Positions 17,610 through 27,002 of a stretch of 64,000 nucleotides of DNA are shown here, one piece after another; the first letter of the stretch is position 1; every line of letters starts with the position of its first letter. A program made the translations under genes and the position numbers. The notes under the pieces were generated by a model, which searched no databases, had not been told where the DNA came from, and worked only from the letters and a program-made list of their open reading frames with translations. The DNA comes from Planctomycetota bacterium. Lineage in GTDB: Bacteria > Planctomycetota > Brocadiia > SM23-32 > JAKLEA01. Location: positions 124,001-188,000 of the forward strand of contig JAKLEA010000001.1 in the NCBI GenBank assembly GCA_022711755.1. Direction: 5' to 3'.

Positions 17610-18998
17610 TTAACGCTTTCGTTGCCATGACACGGTTCCCAGGTCGCTCACGTGGTCCTGAAGCGCCTGGAACAGGACGCGGCGCATCTCATGGTTGTCG
17701 TCAAGCGGGCGCTCCTCGCGCGGGTCTTCCTTCAGATTGTAGAGCCTTAGCGGTTCGAATGGGCTATTCTGCAAGAGCTTCCAGTCTCCCTTGCGCGCGG
17801 CGTAGTAATCCCGTCCGCCGTAGCGCGGGCCGCCCTCGCGCCGCACCCAGAACAGGAAGCGATCCTCCTCATCCTGCGCCTTTCCCATGAGAGCGGGCAG
17901 GATGCTGCGTCCCTCGATCTCATGCGTGAAACTTGCTCCGCAAACTTCACAGATTGTGGGGAAGATGTCCATAGTCATGGCGATCCGCTCGGAAGTCGTC
18001 CCTGCTGGAATCCGTCCCGGCCAGACGGCGCACATGGGGACCTTGATGCCGCCTTCGAACATTGCTTCCTTGCCGCTGCGCAGCTCCCCGCATGTCGCCC
18101 CGGCGTTCAGGTCGCCGCCGTTGTCGGATACGAAGAAGACCAGCGTTTCGCCTTCAATTCCGGACGCTTTCACCTGCTCGATAACCTTCCCGATGCAGTC
18201 GTCCATGTGCTCGATCAGCGCGACGATTTTCGCGCGTTTCGGGTCAATGCCTTTCTCTCGCTCCGTCACCTTCTTCAACCATTTTTCAGGAGGTTGTATA
18301 GGCGCGTGCGGGGCGTTGTAGCAGAGATAAAGGAAGAACGGCTGGTCTTTCCCGGCTCTTTCCCGGATGTAGTCGCTGGCCCATTGTGTGAATAACTCCG
18401 TGGCATGACCTTCCGGATCAATCTCCCTGTCCTCAAGGCGCATGTAATTAATGCCGTGACGCCTGTGATTGAAATAATCGTCCATCATGTCGCCCAGGAA
18501 ACCGTGGAAATGATCGAATCCGCGCTCGTTCGGTAGATCGGGCGATTCCAGCCCGAGGTGCCATTTCCCGACAAGTGCCGAGTGATATCCGGCTTTCCGA
18601 AGAACGGAAGGCAGAAGCACAGCCTCAGGGCTGAGACATCCCCAACTGTTCTCACGATGCGTTCTGATAACTCCAGGTACGCCGACGGCGTCGGGATATC
18701 GCCCGGTCATCACGGATGCCCGCGTGGGGGAGCAGACTGGACAGTTTGCGTAAAAGTTCTCGAAACGCGCGCCGCTTACCGCAAGACGGTCAATCACCGG
18801 CGTGCGCATGTCCTTGGCGCCATAGCAGGCAAGGTCGCCGTAACCCAAGTCGTCAACCAGAATCAGGACAACGTTTGGTTTGGCCAATTTCGTGATCCTT
18901 TCCGCTCGAAGCTCGCCAGGGAGACAGGCGGCTGCGATTCCGGAACCGATCGTTCCGAAAAGCTCCCGCCGGGAAAGCGCTTTCGCCTCAATGCTCAT
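17610..18998 (-). CDS. Exported sulfatase (formylglycine-dependent)
   Basis: The 462-residue arylsulfatase-type enzyme has the sulfatase signature CSPTRAS with Cys89 as the residue matured to formylglycine, preceded by LILVDDLGYGD metal ligands and followed by GKWHLG and a late SDNGGD metal loop. Its N-terminus (SRRELFGTIGSGIAAA) has twin arginines before a hydrophobic run, suggesting Tat export. The ATG at 18998 shares its A with the TGA stop of the DUF2804 gene (TGATG), indicating translational coupling; a longer in-frame start at 19028 would overlap and lacks support. It should remove sulfate esters from glycans. The required maturase is not in the window. Confidence 0.92.
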   Translation of the reverse strand: MSIEAKALSRRELFGTIGSGIAAACLPGELRAERITKLAKPNVVLILVDDLGYGDLACYGAKDMRTPVIDRLAVSGARFENFYANCPVCSPTRASVMTGRYPDAVGVPGVIRTHRENSWGCLSPEAVLLPSVLRKAGYHSALVGKWHLGLESPDLPNERGFDHFHGFLGDMMDDYFNHRRHGINYMRLEDREIDPEGHATELFTQWASDYIRERAGKDQPFFLYLCYNAPHAPIQPPEKWLKKVTEREKGIDPKRAKIVALIEHMDDCIGKVIEQVKASGIEGETLVFFVSDNGGDLNAGATCGELRSGKEAMFEGGIKVPMCAVWPGRIPAGTTSERIAMTMDIFPTICEVCGASFTHEIEGRSILPALMGKAQDEEDRFLFWVRREGGPRYGGRDYYAARKGDWKLLQNSPFEPLRLYNLKEDPREERPLDDNHEMRRVLFQALQDHVSDLGTVSWQRKR

Positions 18999-20017
18999 CA
19001 CCAGCGCGCCCTGTGCTCCTCGGCCCACCCCAGAAGGCGATCCACATTTACCGCCGCGTCGTCAAATCGCAATTTGCCGGAGAAATAACCAAAGCACTGG
19101 TGTCCCTCGCTGGCAAGGACAAGCAGGTTCATGCCGGACAGGTGCTCGAAGAAGGGCGTGAAAACGAGGTCGAGCCGGTCGGTAGCCTGCGTCCGGATGC
19201 GCCAGGGTTTCTTGAAATCGCTCCTGTCGTAGGCGAAATCAAGGTCTTCGCTCAGCTTGTGCAGGCGACCGTTCAGCCACATTCCATTCTCATTGTAGCC
19301 GGTTCCGTCGGTCCACTTCGCGCCGAGGTTGAGTCCGATGAGGTCTTTCCCCTGGTATCCGGATGCCGACGCCCAGTTCCATGTAGTGAAGTAGGGCCAG
19401 ATGCCGCGCCCGAAGTCGAGACACGCAAATGAGCATGACGGATCGGCATTGTATGTCTTACCGCCGATTCTGACGCAACCGGTTGCCGGTATGCTGTTCT
19501 GCTTGGAGGTGAACTGGAATTGCCGAGCGCTCCACGGGATGACGACATTGAGGGATTCAAGCGACACCGGGCGCTCAAAGGATAGATCGGCGCTGACGGC
19601 CTTGCCTTTGATGGACGGACAATTGAAGGCAAAGCGCATTCCCCCGGGCTGGTATTTTACGGTGAAGTTCCATCGGCGGCGGCGTATGGCAATGTCCGCC
19701 TCAACCTTGTCGGGAAGGCGGCAGTTCATGCCCAGCGGAGTCACGATGCCGCCCTCGACGAGTTCGCCGGTGTCAAAGTCGAGAAAGTAGGCGAATGACA
19801 GCCCGATGTAGTCAACATCGGCCAGCGTGGCGGAGAACAGAAAACGCTCGGACGTAACGCACCAGTAGTTCCAGCGTTTCTTGCGCAGCCATGCGCCATT
19901 GAGGTTGCAGTCATGCAGGGGCTGACGCGACCAGCCGACAGCGTCCGGATTCAGACCCCCATCCGGGGCGCAGAGGCTTACCGGGCTGGTCAGTTCGCGT
20001 TCCTCGTATTTAGCCAT
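18998..20017 (-). CDS. DUF2804 domain-containing protein
   Basis: The 339-residue protein matches the DUF2804 family along its length: an N-terminal ELTSPVSLC, then GWSRQPLHDCNLNG, KKRWNYWCVTS, a middle PWSARQFQFTSKQ, and WNWASASGYQG near the C-terminus. The fold is related to lipocalin-like or tocopherol-cyclase-type beta barrels; the function is not known. There is no signal peptide, so it is probably cytoplasmic. A strong AGGAGG 7 bases before the ATG predicts good expression, and its stop overlaps the sulfatase start. This tight link to a sulfatase is the main clue that it takes part in handling sulfated or lipid-linked sugars. Confidence 0.87.
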   Translation of the reverse strand: MAKYEERELTSPVSLCAPDGGLNPDAVGWSRQPLHDCNLNGAWLRKKRWNYWCVTSERFLFSATLADVDYIGLSFAYFLDFDTGELVEGGIVTPLGMNCRLPDKVEADIAIRRRRWNFTVKYQPGGMRFAFNCPSIKGKAVSADLSFERPVSLESLNVVIPWSARQFQFTSKQNSIPATGCVRIGGKTYNADPSCSFACLDFGRGIWPYFTTWNWASASGYQGKDLIGLNLGAKWTDGTGYNENGMWLNGRLHKLSEDLDFAYDRSDFKKPWRIRTQATDRLDLVFTPFFEHLSGMNLLVLASEGHQCFGYFSGKLRFDDAAVNVDRLLGWAEEHRARW

Positions 20018-20076
20018 GGCATTTCCTCCTGGAAGTATATGATAATTCCACTAATAAGCGAATATCACGCCGTATT

Positions 20077-20850
20077 TCATATGGGACGGCGCGCATCCGC
20101 CAATACTTCTCCTGCATGAAAAGGGCGGTCGGCATGGACTTCTGCGTAACTCTTTATTCGGACAAAAATCAGGCCAGCCTTCCCAATCTCCGAACAAAAC
20201 TCATCCTCGGTCGAAAAGTAGTACGCCGGTTCGCCGGAGATCGTTGTGAATCGTCCTTCAGGATCATACCAACTGTCCGGAGCCATCTCAAAACGTTCAT
20301 GAAATCCGATGTTCGCGAGGTGTGCTGTGGCGTAAAGAAAACCTCCCGGTTTTAGAATCCTTGCGATATTTGCGAAGCAGTTACGCCGGTCATCCTGGTT
20401 CGTGATCATGTACAAAACCCCGCCATCGTATACAACGTCGAAGAAATCAGCTTGGAATGCGGCAAGGCTTGTGATATCGCCGATTTGGAATTCGGCGAGG
20501 GTTTTCTCTGCCGCGTTCTTCGCATTCGCCCACGCTACGGCTTCCTTCGAAATATCAATGCCAAATGCGTGGAATCCCATTCTGGCGGCAATGATGGTTC
20601 TGTTGCCGGCCCCGCAGCCCAACTCGAGAAAGTTACCTGCCGCGGTCAGTCCGTTGCGAGTCAGGAAATCCCGCAACTCGTCTTCAGTCCCAGTATAATC
20701 GTCCGTCCAGCCGGGACTTCCGGACTCGCGCCGCTGTCTGTATCGCTGCTCGATTCTGTTGAGTTTGGCGCTGCCTGCCGTCGGGATACCTGTATTCCGG
20801 ACAACAGTTTCCGTAACCTTACGCTGTCTGTCCTTACCGGATGATCTCAT
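20077..20850 (-). CDS. Class I SAM-dependent methyltransferase
   Basis: The 257-residue protein shows motif I FLELGCGAGN (about residue 70), the acidic end of the second strand FGIDIS, IGDITSL, and FDVVYDGGVLYM, the classic order of a Rossmann methyltransferase related to the tellurite/thiopurine methyltransferase-like group. The ATG at 20850 lies 8 bases after the stop of the upstream hydrolase; an ATG at 20880 inside that gene is the alternative. The frame stays open further upstream only as a shadow of the hydrolase gene. The substrate is unknown. It is part of the sulfatase operon by position. Confidence 0.8.
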   Translation of the reverse strand: MRSSGKDRQRKVTETVVRNTGIPTAGSAKLNRIEQRYRQRRESGSPGWTDDYTGTEDELRDFLTRNGLTAAGNFLELGCGAGNRTIIAARMGFHAFGIDISKEAVAWANAKNAAEKTLAEFQIGDITSLAAFQADFFDVVYDGGVLYMITNQDDRRNCFANIARILKPGGFLYATAHLANIGFHERFEMAPDSWYDPEGRFTTISGEPAYYFSTEDEFCSEIGKAGLIFVRIKSYAEVHADRPFHAGEVLADARRPI

Positions 20851-20858
20851 TCCTGGGA

Positions 20859-23453
20859 TTATCTCTTCTTCATCAACCATACCTCTGAGCACAACGTCCC
20901 CCATCCGCCGGTGTTTCGCCATATGGTCAAATCCTGCTCGGCGCCAGTTCCGACACCTTCCGACTTCCGGAACATGATCTTCAACTTCCCTGAACGGGTG
21001 GCTTCCGCCGGTATGTCGAACTCGAAGAATCGGCACTTGCTCGGTGGCAGCTCCAGGTCTTTTGCCAGGCAAAAATCGTTGGCGTAAATTGACTGGGTTG
21101 TCTGCTTCTGGAACATTGCATAGCGGGGGAGATAGACGGGGCGCAGAAGCGTAAATCGCGCGCGGTACTGCGCTTCAGGATCAAGACCGTCATATTCGAA
21201 AGTCACGCCCTGATCCTCGACTGTCGTGAACGCCGTGTTTCGCTGTGAACGGCGGTTGTATTGGGAAAATCCCCCGTCGCCGTAAGGCCATCCGTAGGTC
21301 AGATGCGGCGAATTCTTCGGATCTCCCGCGTTGTCATAGAATCCGCCTTCTCCTGCGTCTTCATAATTGACAATGCGATCAATGATGCCTTGCCGCTCTT
21401 TCTCTGTAGCGTCCCGCGCTTCCTTGAGTTGCTCTTCCAGCCAGCCCAAGCCGACAAGGTCGAGATCGAGGTTGAACAAACCGTCGTTGTTCATGCCGAA
21501 TATCCGGTCGCTCTCTTCGCCGATTCTTTTTGCCTCGGCGCGAAGTGCCTTCATTTCGGCAGTTTCAATGTCCTCGCTCATGCGTTCCTGCGCTTTCTTG
21601 ATCGCCCCGACCGTGTCCCCTGATTTCAAGGATTCGCCGAGAATTCGCTCCACGTCCGCCTGAAGCGCAAACTGCCGCGCTTCGCGGTGTTTGATGTACT
21701 TGTCCAGCAACGCCTTCTGAAGGTATTGCCGCCATAGATAGTTCTTCTCAAGCTGGTCCGGCGGCGTCATCCCACCCGTTTTGCGGATCATGTCCGGCAG
21801 GCGGTCAACGTCAGCCCGATTGTCCCCGCAGTCGTCAAGATTGTCCTCGTGCAGGAAAAGAGCTTCCGTCATCAGTCCGGCGGCATCAGGGCCGAACCAT
21901 GTGCGAGCGTACTCGCGCGAAACCTCCTCGGCGCTCTGATGCGGTGACCAGAGCAGGCGCTGCCAGATCCAGGTGTTCATGTGGTCGTGGTGGCCTTCGG
22001 AATAGGCGACGTCGCCGATGGCGTATCGCATGGTCTCCTGGAAAATGCGGTGGTAATGTTTCGGGCGCGCGTGGAATGTCCGCCGGTTGTAGACCTGCGC
22101 GAACGCCGGGTCCGGACGCTTGTCATAAATCCAGTGATCCCAGGGTGGGGGGACCTCCTGATCGCGGTCCGGGATCAGTTCGTGGTCCATCAGCCCGTAT
22201 TGCGAGTAGACCCAGTGGGTCAGGTCGGTGAAATGAACAATATCAATGTGAGCCGGGAGTTGATGAAGGATTTCCTGGAGGTACCGCTCGTTCGGTCCGA
22301 ATCCCGGATGATCGAAAAGGTCAATCCGGTGATCCTGTCGCCGCCCGGGCATCCATCCCATAGCGTTGGAGCCGGGGCCATAGCAGAAGGCGTCCATCCA
22401 GTCGGGTTGCGTTTGCTTCAGGTAATCGAAGATGGCCTGATCGCCGGCATTATCCAGCTTCTGGTTGGCCACAAGGATTTTTGTTTTGGGGCTGTATCGG
22501 CGGACGATCTTCGCCATGTCTTCGACAAGGCGGATATAGACCGCCCCGAACGGGCGGCAGCGATCGCACTCGCACCCGCCGCCGTCGCCTGACTTTATGC
22601 GCAGATAGTCGCACGGCAGGCAGTTTTTCCATCGCGCTTCCCATGCGTCAAGCAGCGCCTTACGGGCTTCCGGTATGGATGGGCAAAGGTAATTCTGACG
22701 CCCGATGCCCTCGATGGCCCGCCACTCGGGAGGCCCGTCCCCGGTGTTGGCAGAGCAACTGTTAAGTACGTCGAGTCCGTAGGATTTGATGAAGTCGTAT
22801 TTGGATCTGTCCTTGCTTGAGGAAGCGCCAAGTTCGAAGGCGTTCGCTCCGGCCAGAGCATAGTCCAGAACAGCCCTTTGCCACTCGTCCGCCGTCCAAG
22901 CGCGGGCGCCGGTCAGTTCCAACATGGTGTGCCCCTGGGAGACAATAAGTCCCCTGACCTTGAAGGCAGGGGCGGTGCGGATTTCCAGATCGGAAGAGAA
23001 GCTGATCCTGCCGCCGCCGAAGGTCATCCGGCGGAGTATCTCGCCTACGGCGTACAGCGCGCCGCGCTCGTCAACTCCGGCGGCCATGATTACGGTTCTA
23101 CCGGGTTGGGAGATGGTCTTCAGGACAAAGCCTTCCCCCCCGGGGTTCCTTGTTGTGGGAGGCGGGATTTTATTTTCTGCGAGAATACTGGCAATCCCGG
23201 AATGACGCGCCGGGACGCCCAGGTAAATCGTCAGGATGCCGCGTTCTGAGGCAGCGGGGGGCTGGTTTTCAGGAACCATGGAAACGCGAATGCCGGACTG
23301 GTCCGTAATCCGCTGAACGAGCAATCGAGCGACGCGATCCTCGATTTCCGTCTGCTTTTCCCCGGTGACTACAATTACGCGATCGAAGGATTCCGCCATG
23401 GCGACTCCCAGGAGCAGCGACCATAAGAGGATGATTCGGCTGGTTTCAAACAT
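20859..23453 (-). CDS. Exported glycoside-hydrolase-like protein (DUF4838 / GH67-N type)
   Basis: The 864-residue protein has a signal peptide when started at the ATG at 23453. Residues about 25-150 form the alpha/beta domain found before GH20, GH67 and DUF4838 barrels (YLGVPAR, then AAGVDERGALYAVGEIL). A TIM-barrel-like region follows: KVRGLIVSQGH, DYLRIKSGDGGGCECDRC with clustered Cys as in DUF4838 proteins, and long aromatic-rich loops. A helical region (about 590-690) and a C-terminal beta-sandwich end it. It opens the sulfatase operon. A glycosidase is likely, but I cannot name catalytic residues or substrate. Confidence 0.72.
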   Translation of the reverse strand: MFETSRIILLWSLLLGVAMAESFDRVIVVTGEKQTEIEDRVARLLVQRITDQSGIRVSMVPENQPPAASERGILTIYLGVPARHSGIASILAENKIPPPTTRNPGGEGFVLKTISQPGRTVIMAAGVDERGALYAVGEILRRMTFGGGRISFSSDLEIRTAPAFKVRGLIVSQGHTMLELTGARAWTADEWQRAVLDYALAGANAFELGASSSKDRSKYDFIKSYGLDVLNSCSANTGDGPPEWRAIEGIGRQNYLCPSIPEARKALLDAWEARWKNCLPCDYLRIKSGDGGGCECDRCRPFGAVYIRLVEDMAKIVRRYSPKTKILVANQKLDNAGDQAIFDYLKQTQPDWMDAFCYGPGSNAMGWMPGRRQDHRIDLFDHPGFGPNERYLQEILHQLPAHIDIVHFTDLTHWVYSQYGLMDHELIPDRDQEVPPPWDHWIYDKRPDPAFAQVYNRRTFHARPKHYHRIFQETMRYAIGDVAYSEGHHDHMNTWIWQRLLWSPHQSAEEVSREYARTWFGPDAAGLMTEALFLHEDNLDDCGDNRADVDRLPDMIRKTGGMTPPDQLEKNYLWRQYLQKALLDKYIKHREARQFALQADVERILGESLKSGDTVGAIKKAQERMSEDIETAEMKALRAEAKRIGEESDRIFGMNNDGLFNLDLDLVGLGWLEEQLKEARDATEKERQGIIDRIVNYEDAGEGGFYDNAGDPKNSPHLTYGWPYGDGGFSQYNRRSQRNTAFTTVEDQGVTFEYDGLDPEAQYRARFTLLRPVYLPRYAMFQKQTTQSIYANDFCLAKDLELPPSKCRFFEFDIPAEATRSGKLKIMFRKSEGVGTGAEQDLTIWRNTGGWGTLCSEVWLMKKR

Positions 23454-23636
23454 CCGGGATATGATAGCGCGGTGGAGACGATGTTCAATATCCGTCCTGC
23501 ACCGCAAATGCGGAACATTGATTAAAATACCGGCCTCCCGCTACCGTGTTTTCCATTATATGTTGCCGCGCCGAAGTGGATAAAATCCAACTTCCAGATT
23601 GCGGAATTACATTTCCCGGAGCTTTCGCCATAGGAG

Positions 23637-24881
23637 ATGCAACCCATGATCGAAGCCATGCTCGACGATGCGCAAAAACGGCTGCGGAGCGAGGTCAGGG
23701 AATTCGTGAAGTCCATCCCCCGCCAGATGCTCCTGGACATGGATGCCGAGAAGATACGGTATCCTCACGAATATCTTCATGAGGCGGCGGCACGCGGACT
23801 TCTTGGGCTTCGCTTCCCAAAAGAATACGGCGGACGCGAGCTTGGCTGGCGCGATGAGGTCATAGCCCTCGAAGAGATCGGAGCGTTGCCCCTGTCGCTG
23901 GGCTGCTTGTATTCGCTGGTCAGCATCTGCGGCGAGGCGCTCAACGTCTTCGGCACGGAAGAGCAGAAGCGCAAATATCTCGAACCGACCATTCACGGCA
24001 AAATGTGCTGCGCTGAAGCGTTGACCGAACCCCGGGGCGGTTCGGACTTCTTCGGAGCGACCACCGTCGCCCACAAGGATGGCGACAGCTACATCCTCAA
24101 CGGCCAGAAACGCTTCGTCGTAGGGGCGGAAGGCGCGGACTACTTCCTGGTCTACGCCAAGACCAGCCAGGACGGACCCAGTCATCAGTCGCTGAGCATG
24201 TTCATAGTCGAGAAGGACATGGGTGTCCAGGTCAAGCACGTCTACGGCCTGATGGGAACGCGTGGCGGCGGGGCCGGGCGCATACTGTTCCGCGATGTGC
24301 AGGTCCCGGCGCGCAACATCGTGGGCAGGGAGGGTCAGGGGGCTGAGATTTTCTACCAGATGATGATCCCGGAGCGCATGACAAGCGCGGCGGGCGTTCT
24401 CGGTATTGCGCGGAGCGCGTTGGAAATTGCCGCGCGATACAGCGAGCGTCGCAAGGCCTTCGGGCGCAGGATACGCGACTTCCAGGCGGTCAGTTTCAAG
24501 GTAGCCGACAGCCTGACGCGGTTCGACGCGGCATCCTCCCTTGTTCACACGACTGCCGTCGCCATAGATCGCGGCGGGGATGCGAATCTTTCGCGCAGGC
24601 TGGTGTCCGAGGCGAAGAAGTTCGCAACTCAGGCGGCGTGGGAAATAGTCAATGACGCCATGCAGATACTCGGCGGGATCGGTTATACCAATGTTTATCC
24701 CATTGAACGGATGCTGCGCGACACGCGGCTGGCCATGATCTGGACGGGCACAAACGAGGTCATGAATCTGATCATCCAGCACGAGTATTATCGCGACGTG
24801 CTATCCCGCCCAAAAGACGTCCGGGACGTCGAGGCCGACGCGCCGGAGGCGCTGGTGGAGGATGAGAAAGTATTCGAATAG
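23637..24881 (+). CDS. Acyl-CoA dehydrogenase family flavoprotein
   Basis: The 414-residue protein has all three acyl-CoA dehydrogenase domains: an N-terminal helical part, the middle sheet with [14 protein letters not shown] and [11 protein letters not shown], and the C-terminal helices with GRRIRDFQ and [10 protein letters not shown]. The usual catalytic Glu site near the C-terminus (Y-E-G-T) reads IWTGTNEV, so Thr replaces Glu. A Glu in [10 protein letters not shown] lines up with the alternative base of isovaleryl-CoA dehydrogenase. Fatty-acid, branched-chain or aromatic acyl-CoA use is possible. A GGAG-type site (ATAGGAGATGCAACCC) precedes the ATG. No electron-transfer-flavoprotein genes are adjacent, so the electron acceptor is unknown. 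Confidence 0.88.
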   Translation: MQPMIEAMLDDAQKRLRSEVREFVKSIPRQMLLDMDAEKIRYPHEYLHEAAARGLLGLRFPKEYGGRELGWRDEVIALEEIGALPLSLGCLYSLVSICGEALNVFGTEEQKRKYLEPTIHGKMCCAEALTEPRGGSDFFGATTVAHKDGDSYILNGQKRFVVGAEGADYFLVYAKTSQDGPSHQSLSMFIVEKDMGVQVKHVYGLMGTRGGGAGRILFRDVQVPARNIVGREGQGAEIFYQMMIPERMTSAAGVLGIARSALEIAARYSERRKAFGRRIRDFQAVSFKVADSLTRFDAASSLVHTTAVAIDRGGDANLSRRLVSEAKKFATQAAWEIVNDAMQILGGIGYTNVYPIERMLRDTRLAMIWTGTNEVMNLIIQHEYYRDVLSRPKDVRDVEADAPEALVEDEKVFE

Positions 24882-24969
24882 GCCGGAAACCGGTCTTTGA
24901 GTTTGTTTGGACTGAATTCACGAGATTAGGATGCTGACATTCAGGGCGCTGTCTGGATGGGAGAAAACC

Positions 24970-26223
24970 ATGACCGGCGGAAGAATGAAAGGCCGAATGA
25001 AAACGGAATATTCCATTGTCCATGCTCGCCGGCGATTAGTAACGCTGGTGGCCATCCTCTGCTTATCCCTTGCAGCATGCACCTCCAACGCTTACCGGGG
25101 AACCGTCGTAGACCAGCAGGGCAAAGCCCTCCCGGGAATCCAGGTGAGTCTTTGCGGTCCCCGCGACGAAGCTACCGGGCAGCGCGCAAACCTTGGGCAA
25201 GCCACAACGAATACTGACGGGCGCTTTGCGATTCATTTAAACGGTGAGTTGCCTGAACTGCTGACGCTTGGCGGATCGGACGGAGTCGGTCGGATGCGCC
25301 TTGATCCGGCCATGCCCATACCGGAAATCACCTATCCCGTTCGAACCACCATCATCCTTCTCCACGACAACGATCTCCACTTCAACTTCAACCACATCGC
25401 GCAATTCACTTCCGCGATAGAAGAAACGCGGAAACTTAATCGTAATGTTTTCCTGCTCAACGGCGGCGATATCTTCATACGCCACCGCGAAAAATGGAAT
25501 GTGCAGACGAATGAGTTTTACGCAAGCAATGCCAGGACGATGATCGCTCATATGAACCGGCTCGGTTACGACGCGATGGTGTACGGAAACCACGAGATGG
25601 ATTACATCAACGGATATACCCGTGATGCGCTTGTCGAGGCGAATTTCCCTCTTCTTGCTGCAAACATCAAGTCTACTACCGATCTCCTGCCCCAGCCTGC
25701 GCCGTACGCCATTCTGACGACTGATAACGATCTTACAATCGCCGTGATGGGGCTGGCAACAGCCGTGGCCAAGCTCGGCGTCCATATGCGCGATCCCATT
25801 GAGGTGGCGCGGGAGAACGCATCCCTGGCTGAGAAGCATGATGTCTTCGTCGCCTTGACGCACATCGGCCACACTACAGACAAGAAACTGGCCGAGGCTG
25901 TTGCTTGTCTTGACGTCATCATCGGCGGGCACTCCCACACGAATCTTGAAAAAGCAATCATGGTCAACGGTGTATTGATTGCGCAGACCGGTGGAACGGC
26001 GGCAAACAGTTCCGCGCCTGTAGATCCGAAACGCCCCAAATTTCTCGGCAGGATCACGCTGACGCTGGATAACGGCAGGATTGTCGAAAAGCACGGCGAG
26101 GTTGTCGTTTTCGGCGCAGAGGCATCGTCCAGCGGGGTCCGAACGTCAGGCAACGGCGTGGAAGTTCGGACTGTATTGCCGTTGGAATGGCGCGGGCAAA
26201 TTTCTCAGCATGACAGGTGGTGA
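24970..26223 (+). CDS. Lipoprotein 5'-nucleotidase/UshA-like metallophosphoesterase
   Basis: I start it at the ATG at 24970 because GGGAG precedes it by about 6 bases (417 residues). The N-terminus carries a lipoprotein signal (SLAAC lipobox near residue 37), then a carboxypeptidase-regulatory-like domain (YRGTVVDQQGKALPG), then a metallophosphoesterase domain of the 5'-nucleotidase type: LLHDNDLH, LLNGGDIF, VYGNHEMD and GGHSHTN all supply metal ligands. The C-terminal substrate-specificity domain of UshA is missing. It would sit on the membrane facing the periplasm and hydrolyse nucleotides or related phosphoesters. It lies 88 bases after the acyl-CoA dehydrogenase gene. Confidence 0.84.
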   Translation: MTGGRMKGRMKTEYSIVHARRRLVTLVAILCLSLAACTSNAYRGTVVDQQGKALPGIQVSLCGPRDEATGQRANLGQATTNTDGRFAIHLNGELPELLTLGGSDGVGRMRLDPAMPIPEITYPVRTTIILLHDNDLHFNFNHIAQFTSAIEETRKLNRNVFLLNGGDIFIRHREKWNVQTNEFYASNARTMIAHMNRLGYDAMVYGNHEMDYINGYTRDALVEANFPLLAANIKSTTDLLPQPAPYAILTTDNDLTIAVMGLATAVAKLGVHMRDPIEVARENASLAEKHDVFVALTHIGHTTDKKLAEAVACLDVIIGGHSHTNLEKAIMVNGVLIAQTGGTAANSSAPVDPKRPKFLGRITLTLDNGRIVEKHGEVVVFGAEASSSGVRTSGNGVEVRTVLPLEWRGQISQHDRW

Positions 26224-26262
26224 CGTCTGTCGGCAAGCATGAATCAGACCTGAATATCCGAC

Positions 26263-26305
26263 CGGGCGCGGAGGGGCGTTTTCACTTGCCGCATTCCCGC
26301 GCCCG
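26263..26305 (+). other. GC-rich inverted repeat downstream of UshA-like gene
   Basis: CGGGCGCGG (26263-26271) pairs with CCGCGCCCG (26297-26305) around a 25-base loop. It stands 40 bases after the stop codon, but no proper T-tract follows, so it may be a weak terminator, or an operator given that it overlaps the kdsC -35 region. Confidence 0.35.
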
Positions 26306-26315
26306 ATCTTATAAT
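26286..26315 (+). promoter_or_regulatory. Candidate promoter of kdsC-lptC
   Basis: TTGCCG (26286-26291), an 18-base spacer and a perfect TATAAT (26310-26315). The leader would be about 155 bases, carrying a ribosome site AGGAGG at 26325 followed by a 19-codon frame (26334-26393). Confidence 0.45.
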
Positions 26316-26477
26316 CTGTAAAGCAGGAGGGAAATGACAAGAATGGGGCGCGGCGGTGATCGGCATGAATCCGTGCGATGGGTTCATTGTTGATTCATCA
26401 GGCAGGTTGCGCGAAAACGAAGTTTGATAAGCCTTTCAGGCCGGTTTTTGCGCGATCAGGATTGCGAAGGAGGGAAC

Positions 26478-27002
26478 TTGGCCGGGCCTGAGAACGTCAA
26501 ACTGGTCATCAGCGATGTTGACGGCGTCCTGACGGACGGAACCGTTGTCTACACGGAAGGCGGAGAGCAGATAATGACCTTCTGCGTGGCGGACGGGGCA
26601 GGATCGGCCTACCTTGCCCGGGCGGGCATTCCCGTTGCGCTCATGTCCGGTAGGAATTGCCGACCTGTGGTTCATCGCGCCCGGGAGATGGGCATACGCG
26701 AGGTGCGCATGGGGCTTGAATCGAAGACTGAAACGCTCGATGAAATCCTGAAAGAGTTCGGAGTCGGCTCCGACGAGGTCTGCTACATCGGCGATGATTT
26801 CAAGGACGTTCCCGCGATGAGGCGGGTCGGCTTCCCGGTAGCCGTTGCGGACGCCCGCCCGGAGGTGAAGAAGGTTGCGGCATGGGTGACGGAAGCGCGC
26901 GGCGGGCGGGGGGCATTGCGGGAGGTTGCAGAACGCATACTGAGGGCGCAGGGAAAGTGGGCCGACGTCGTCAGGAGGTATGAGTTGCCCGATCAGCCAT
27001 GA
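26478..27002 (+). CDS. kdsC: KdsC-type 3-deoxy-D-manno-octulosonate-8-phosphate phosphatase
   Basis: KdsC removes phosphate from KDO-8-P in lipopolysaccharide core synthesis. I choose the TTG at 26478: AAGGAGG lies 4 bases ahead, and the resulting 174 residues match the compact, cap-less HAD family. The motifs are LVISDVDGVLTDG (nucleophile Asp), LMSGRN (motif II), and GDDFKDVPAM (motif IV). The alternative upstream start at 26424 adds 18 unconserved residues. The stop overlaps the lptC-type start by ATGA, matching the known kdsC-lptC neighbourhood of Proteobacteria and supporting the LPS role. NeuNAc-9-P phosphatase cousins are the alternative. Confidence 0.9.
   Translation: MAGPENVKLVISDVDGVLTDGTVVYTEGGEQIMTFCVADGAGSAYLARAGIPVALMSGRNCRPVVHRAREMGIREVRMGLESKTETLDEILKEFGVGSDEVCYIGDDFKDVPAMRRVGFPVAVADARPEVKKVAAWVTEARGGRGALREVAERILRAQGKWADVVRRYELPDQP

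Noticed and set aside
20880..21072. Extended N-terminus for the methyltransferase
   Set aside because: It lies wholly inside the 3' end of the upstream hydrolase gene in another frame and lacks conserved residues.
23607..24782. Long reverse-strand frame (391 codons) opposite the acyl-CoA dehydrogenase
   Set aside because: It is antisense to a clear family member, has no recognisable motif, and is the kind of frame GC-rich third codon positions produce.
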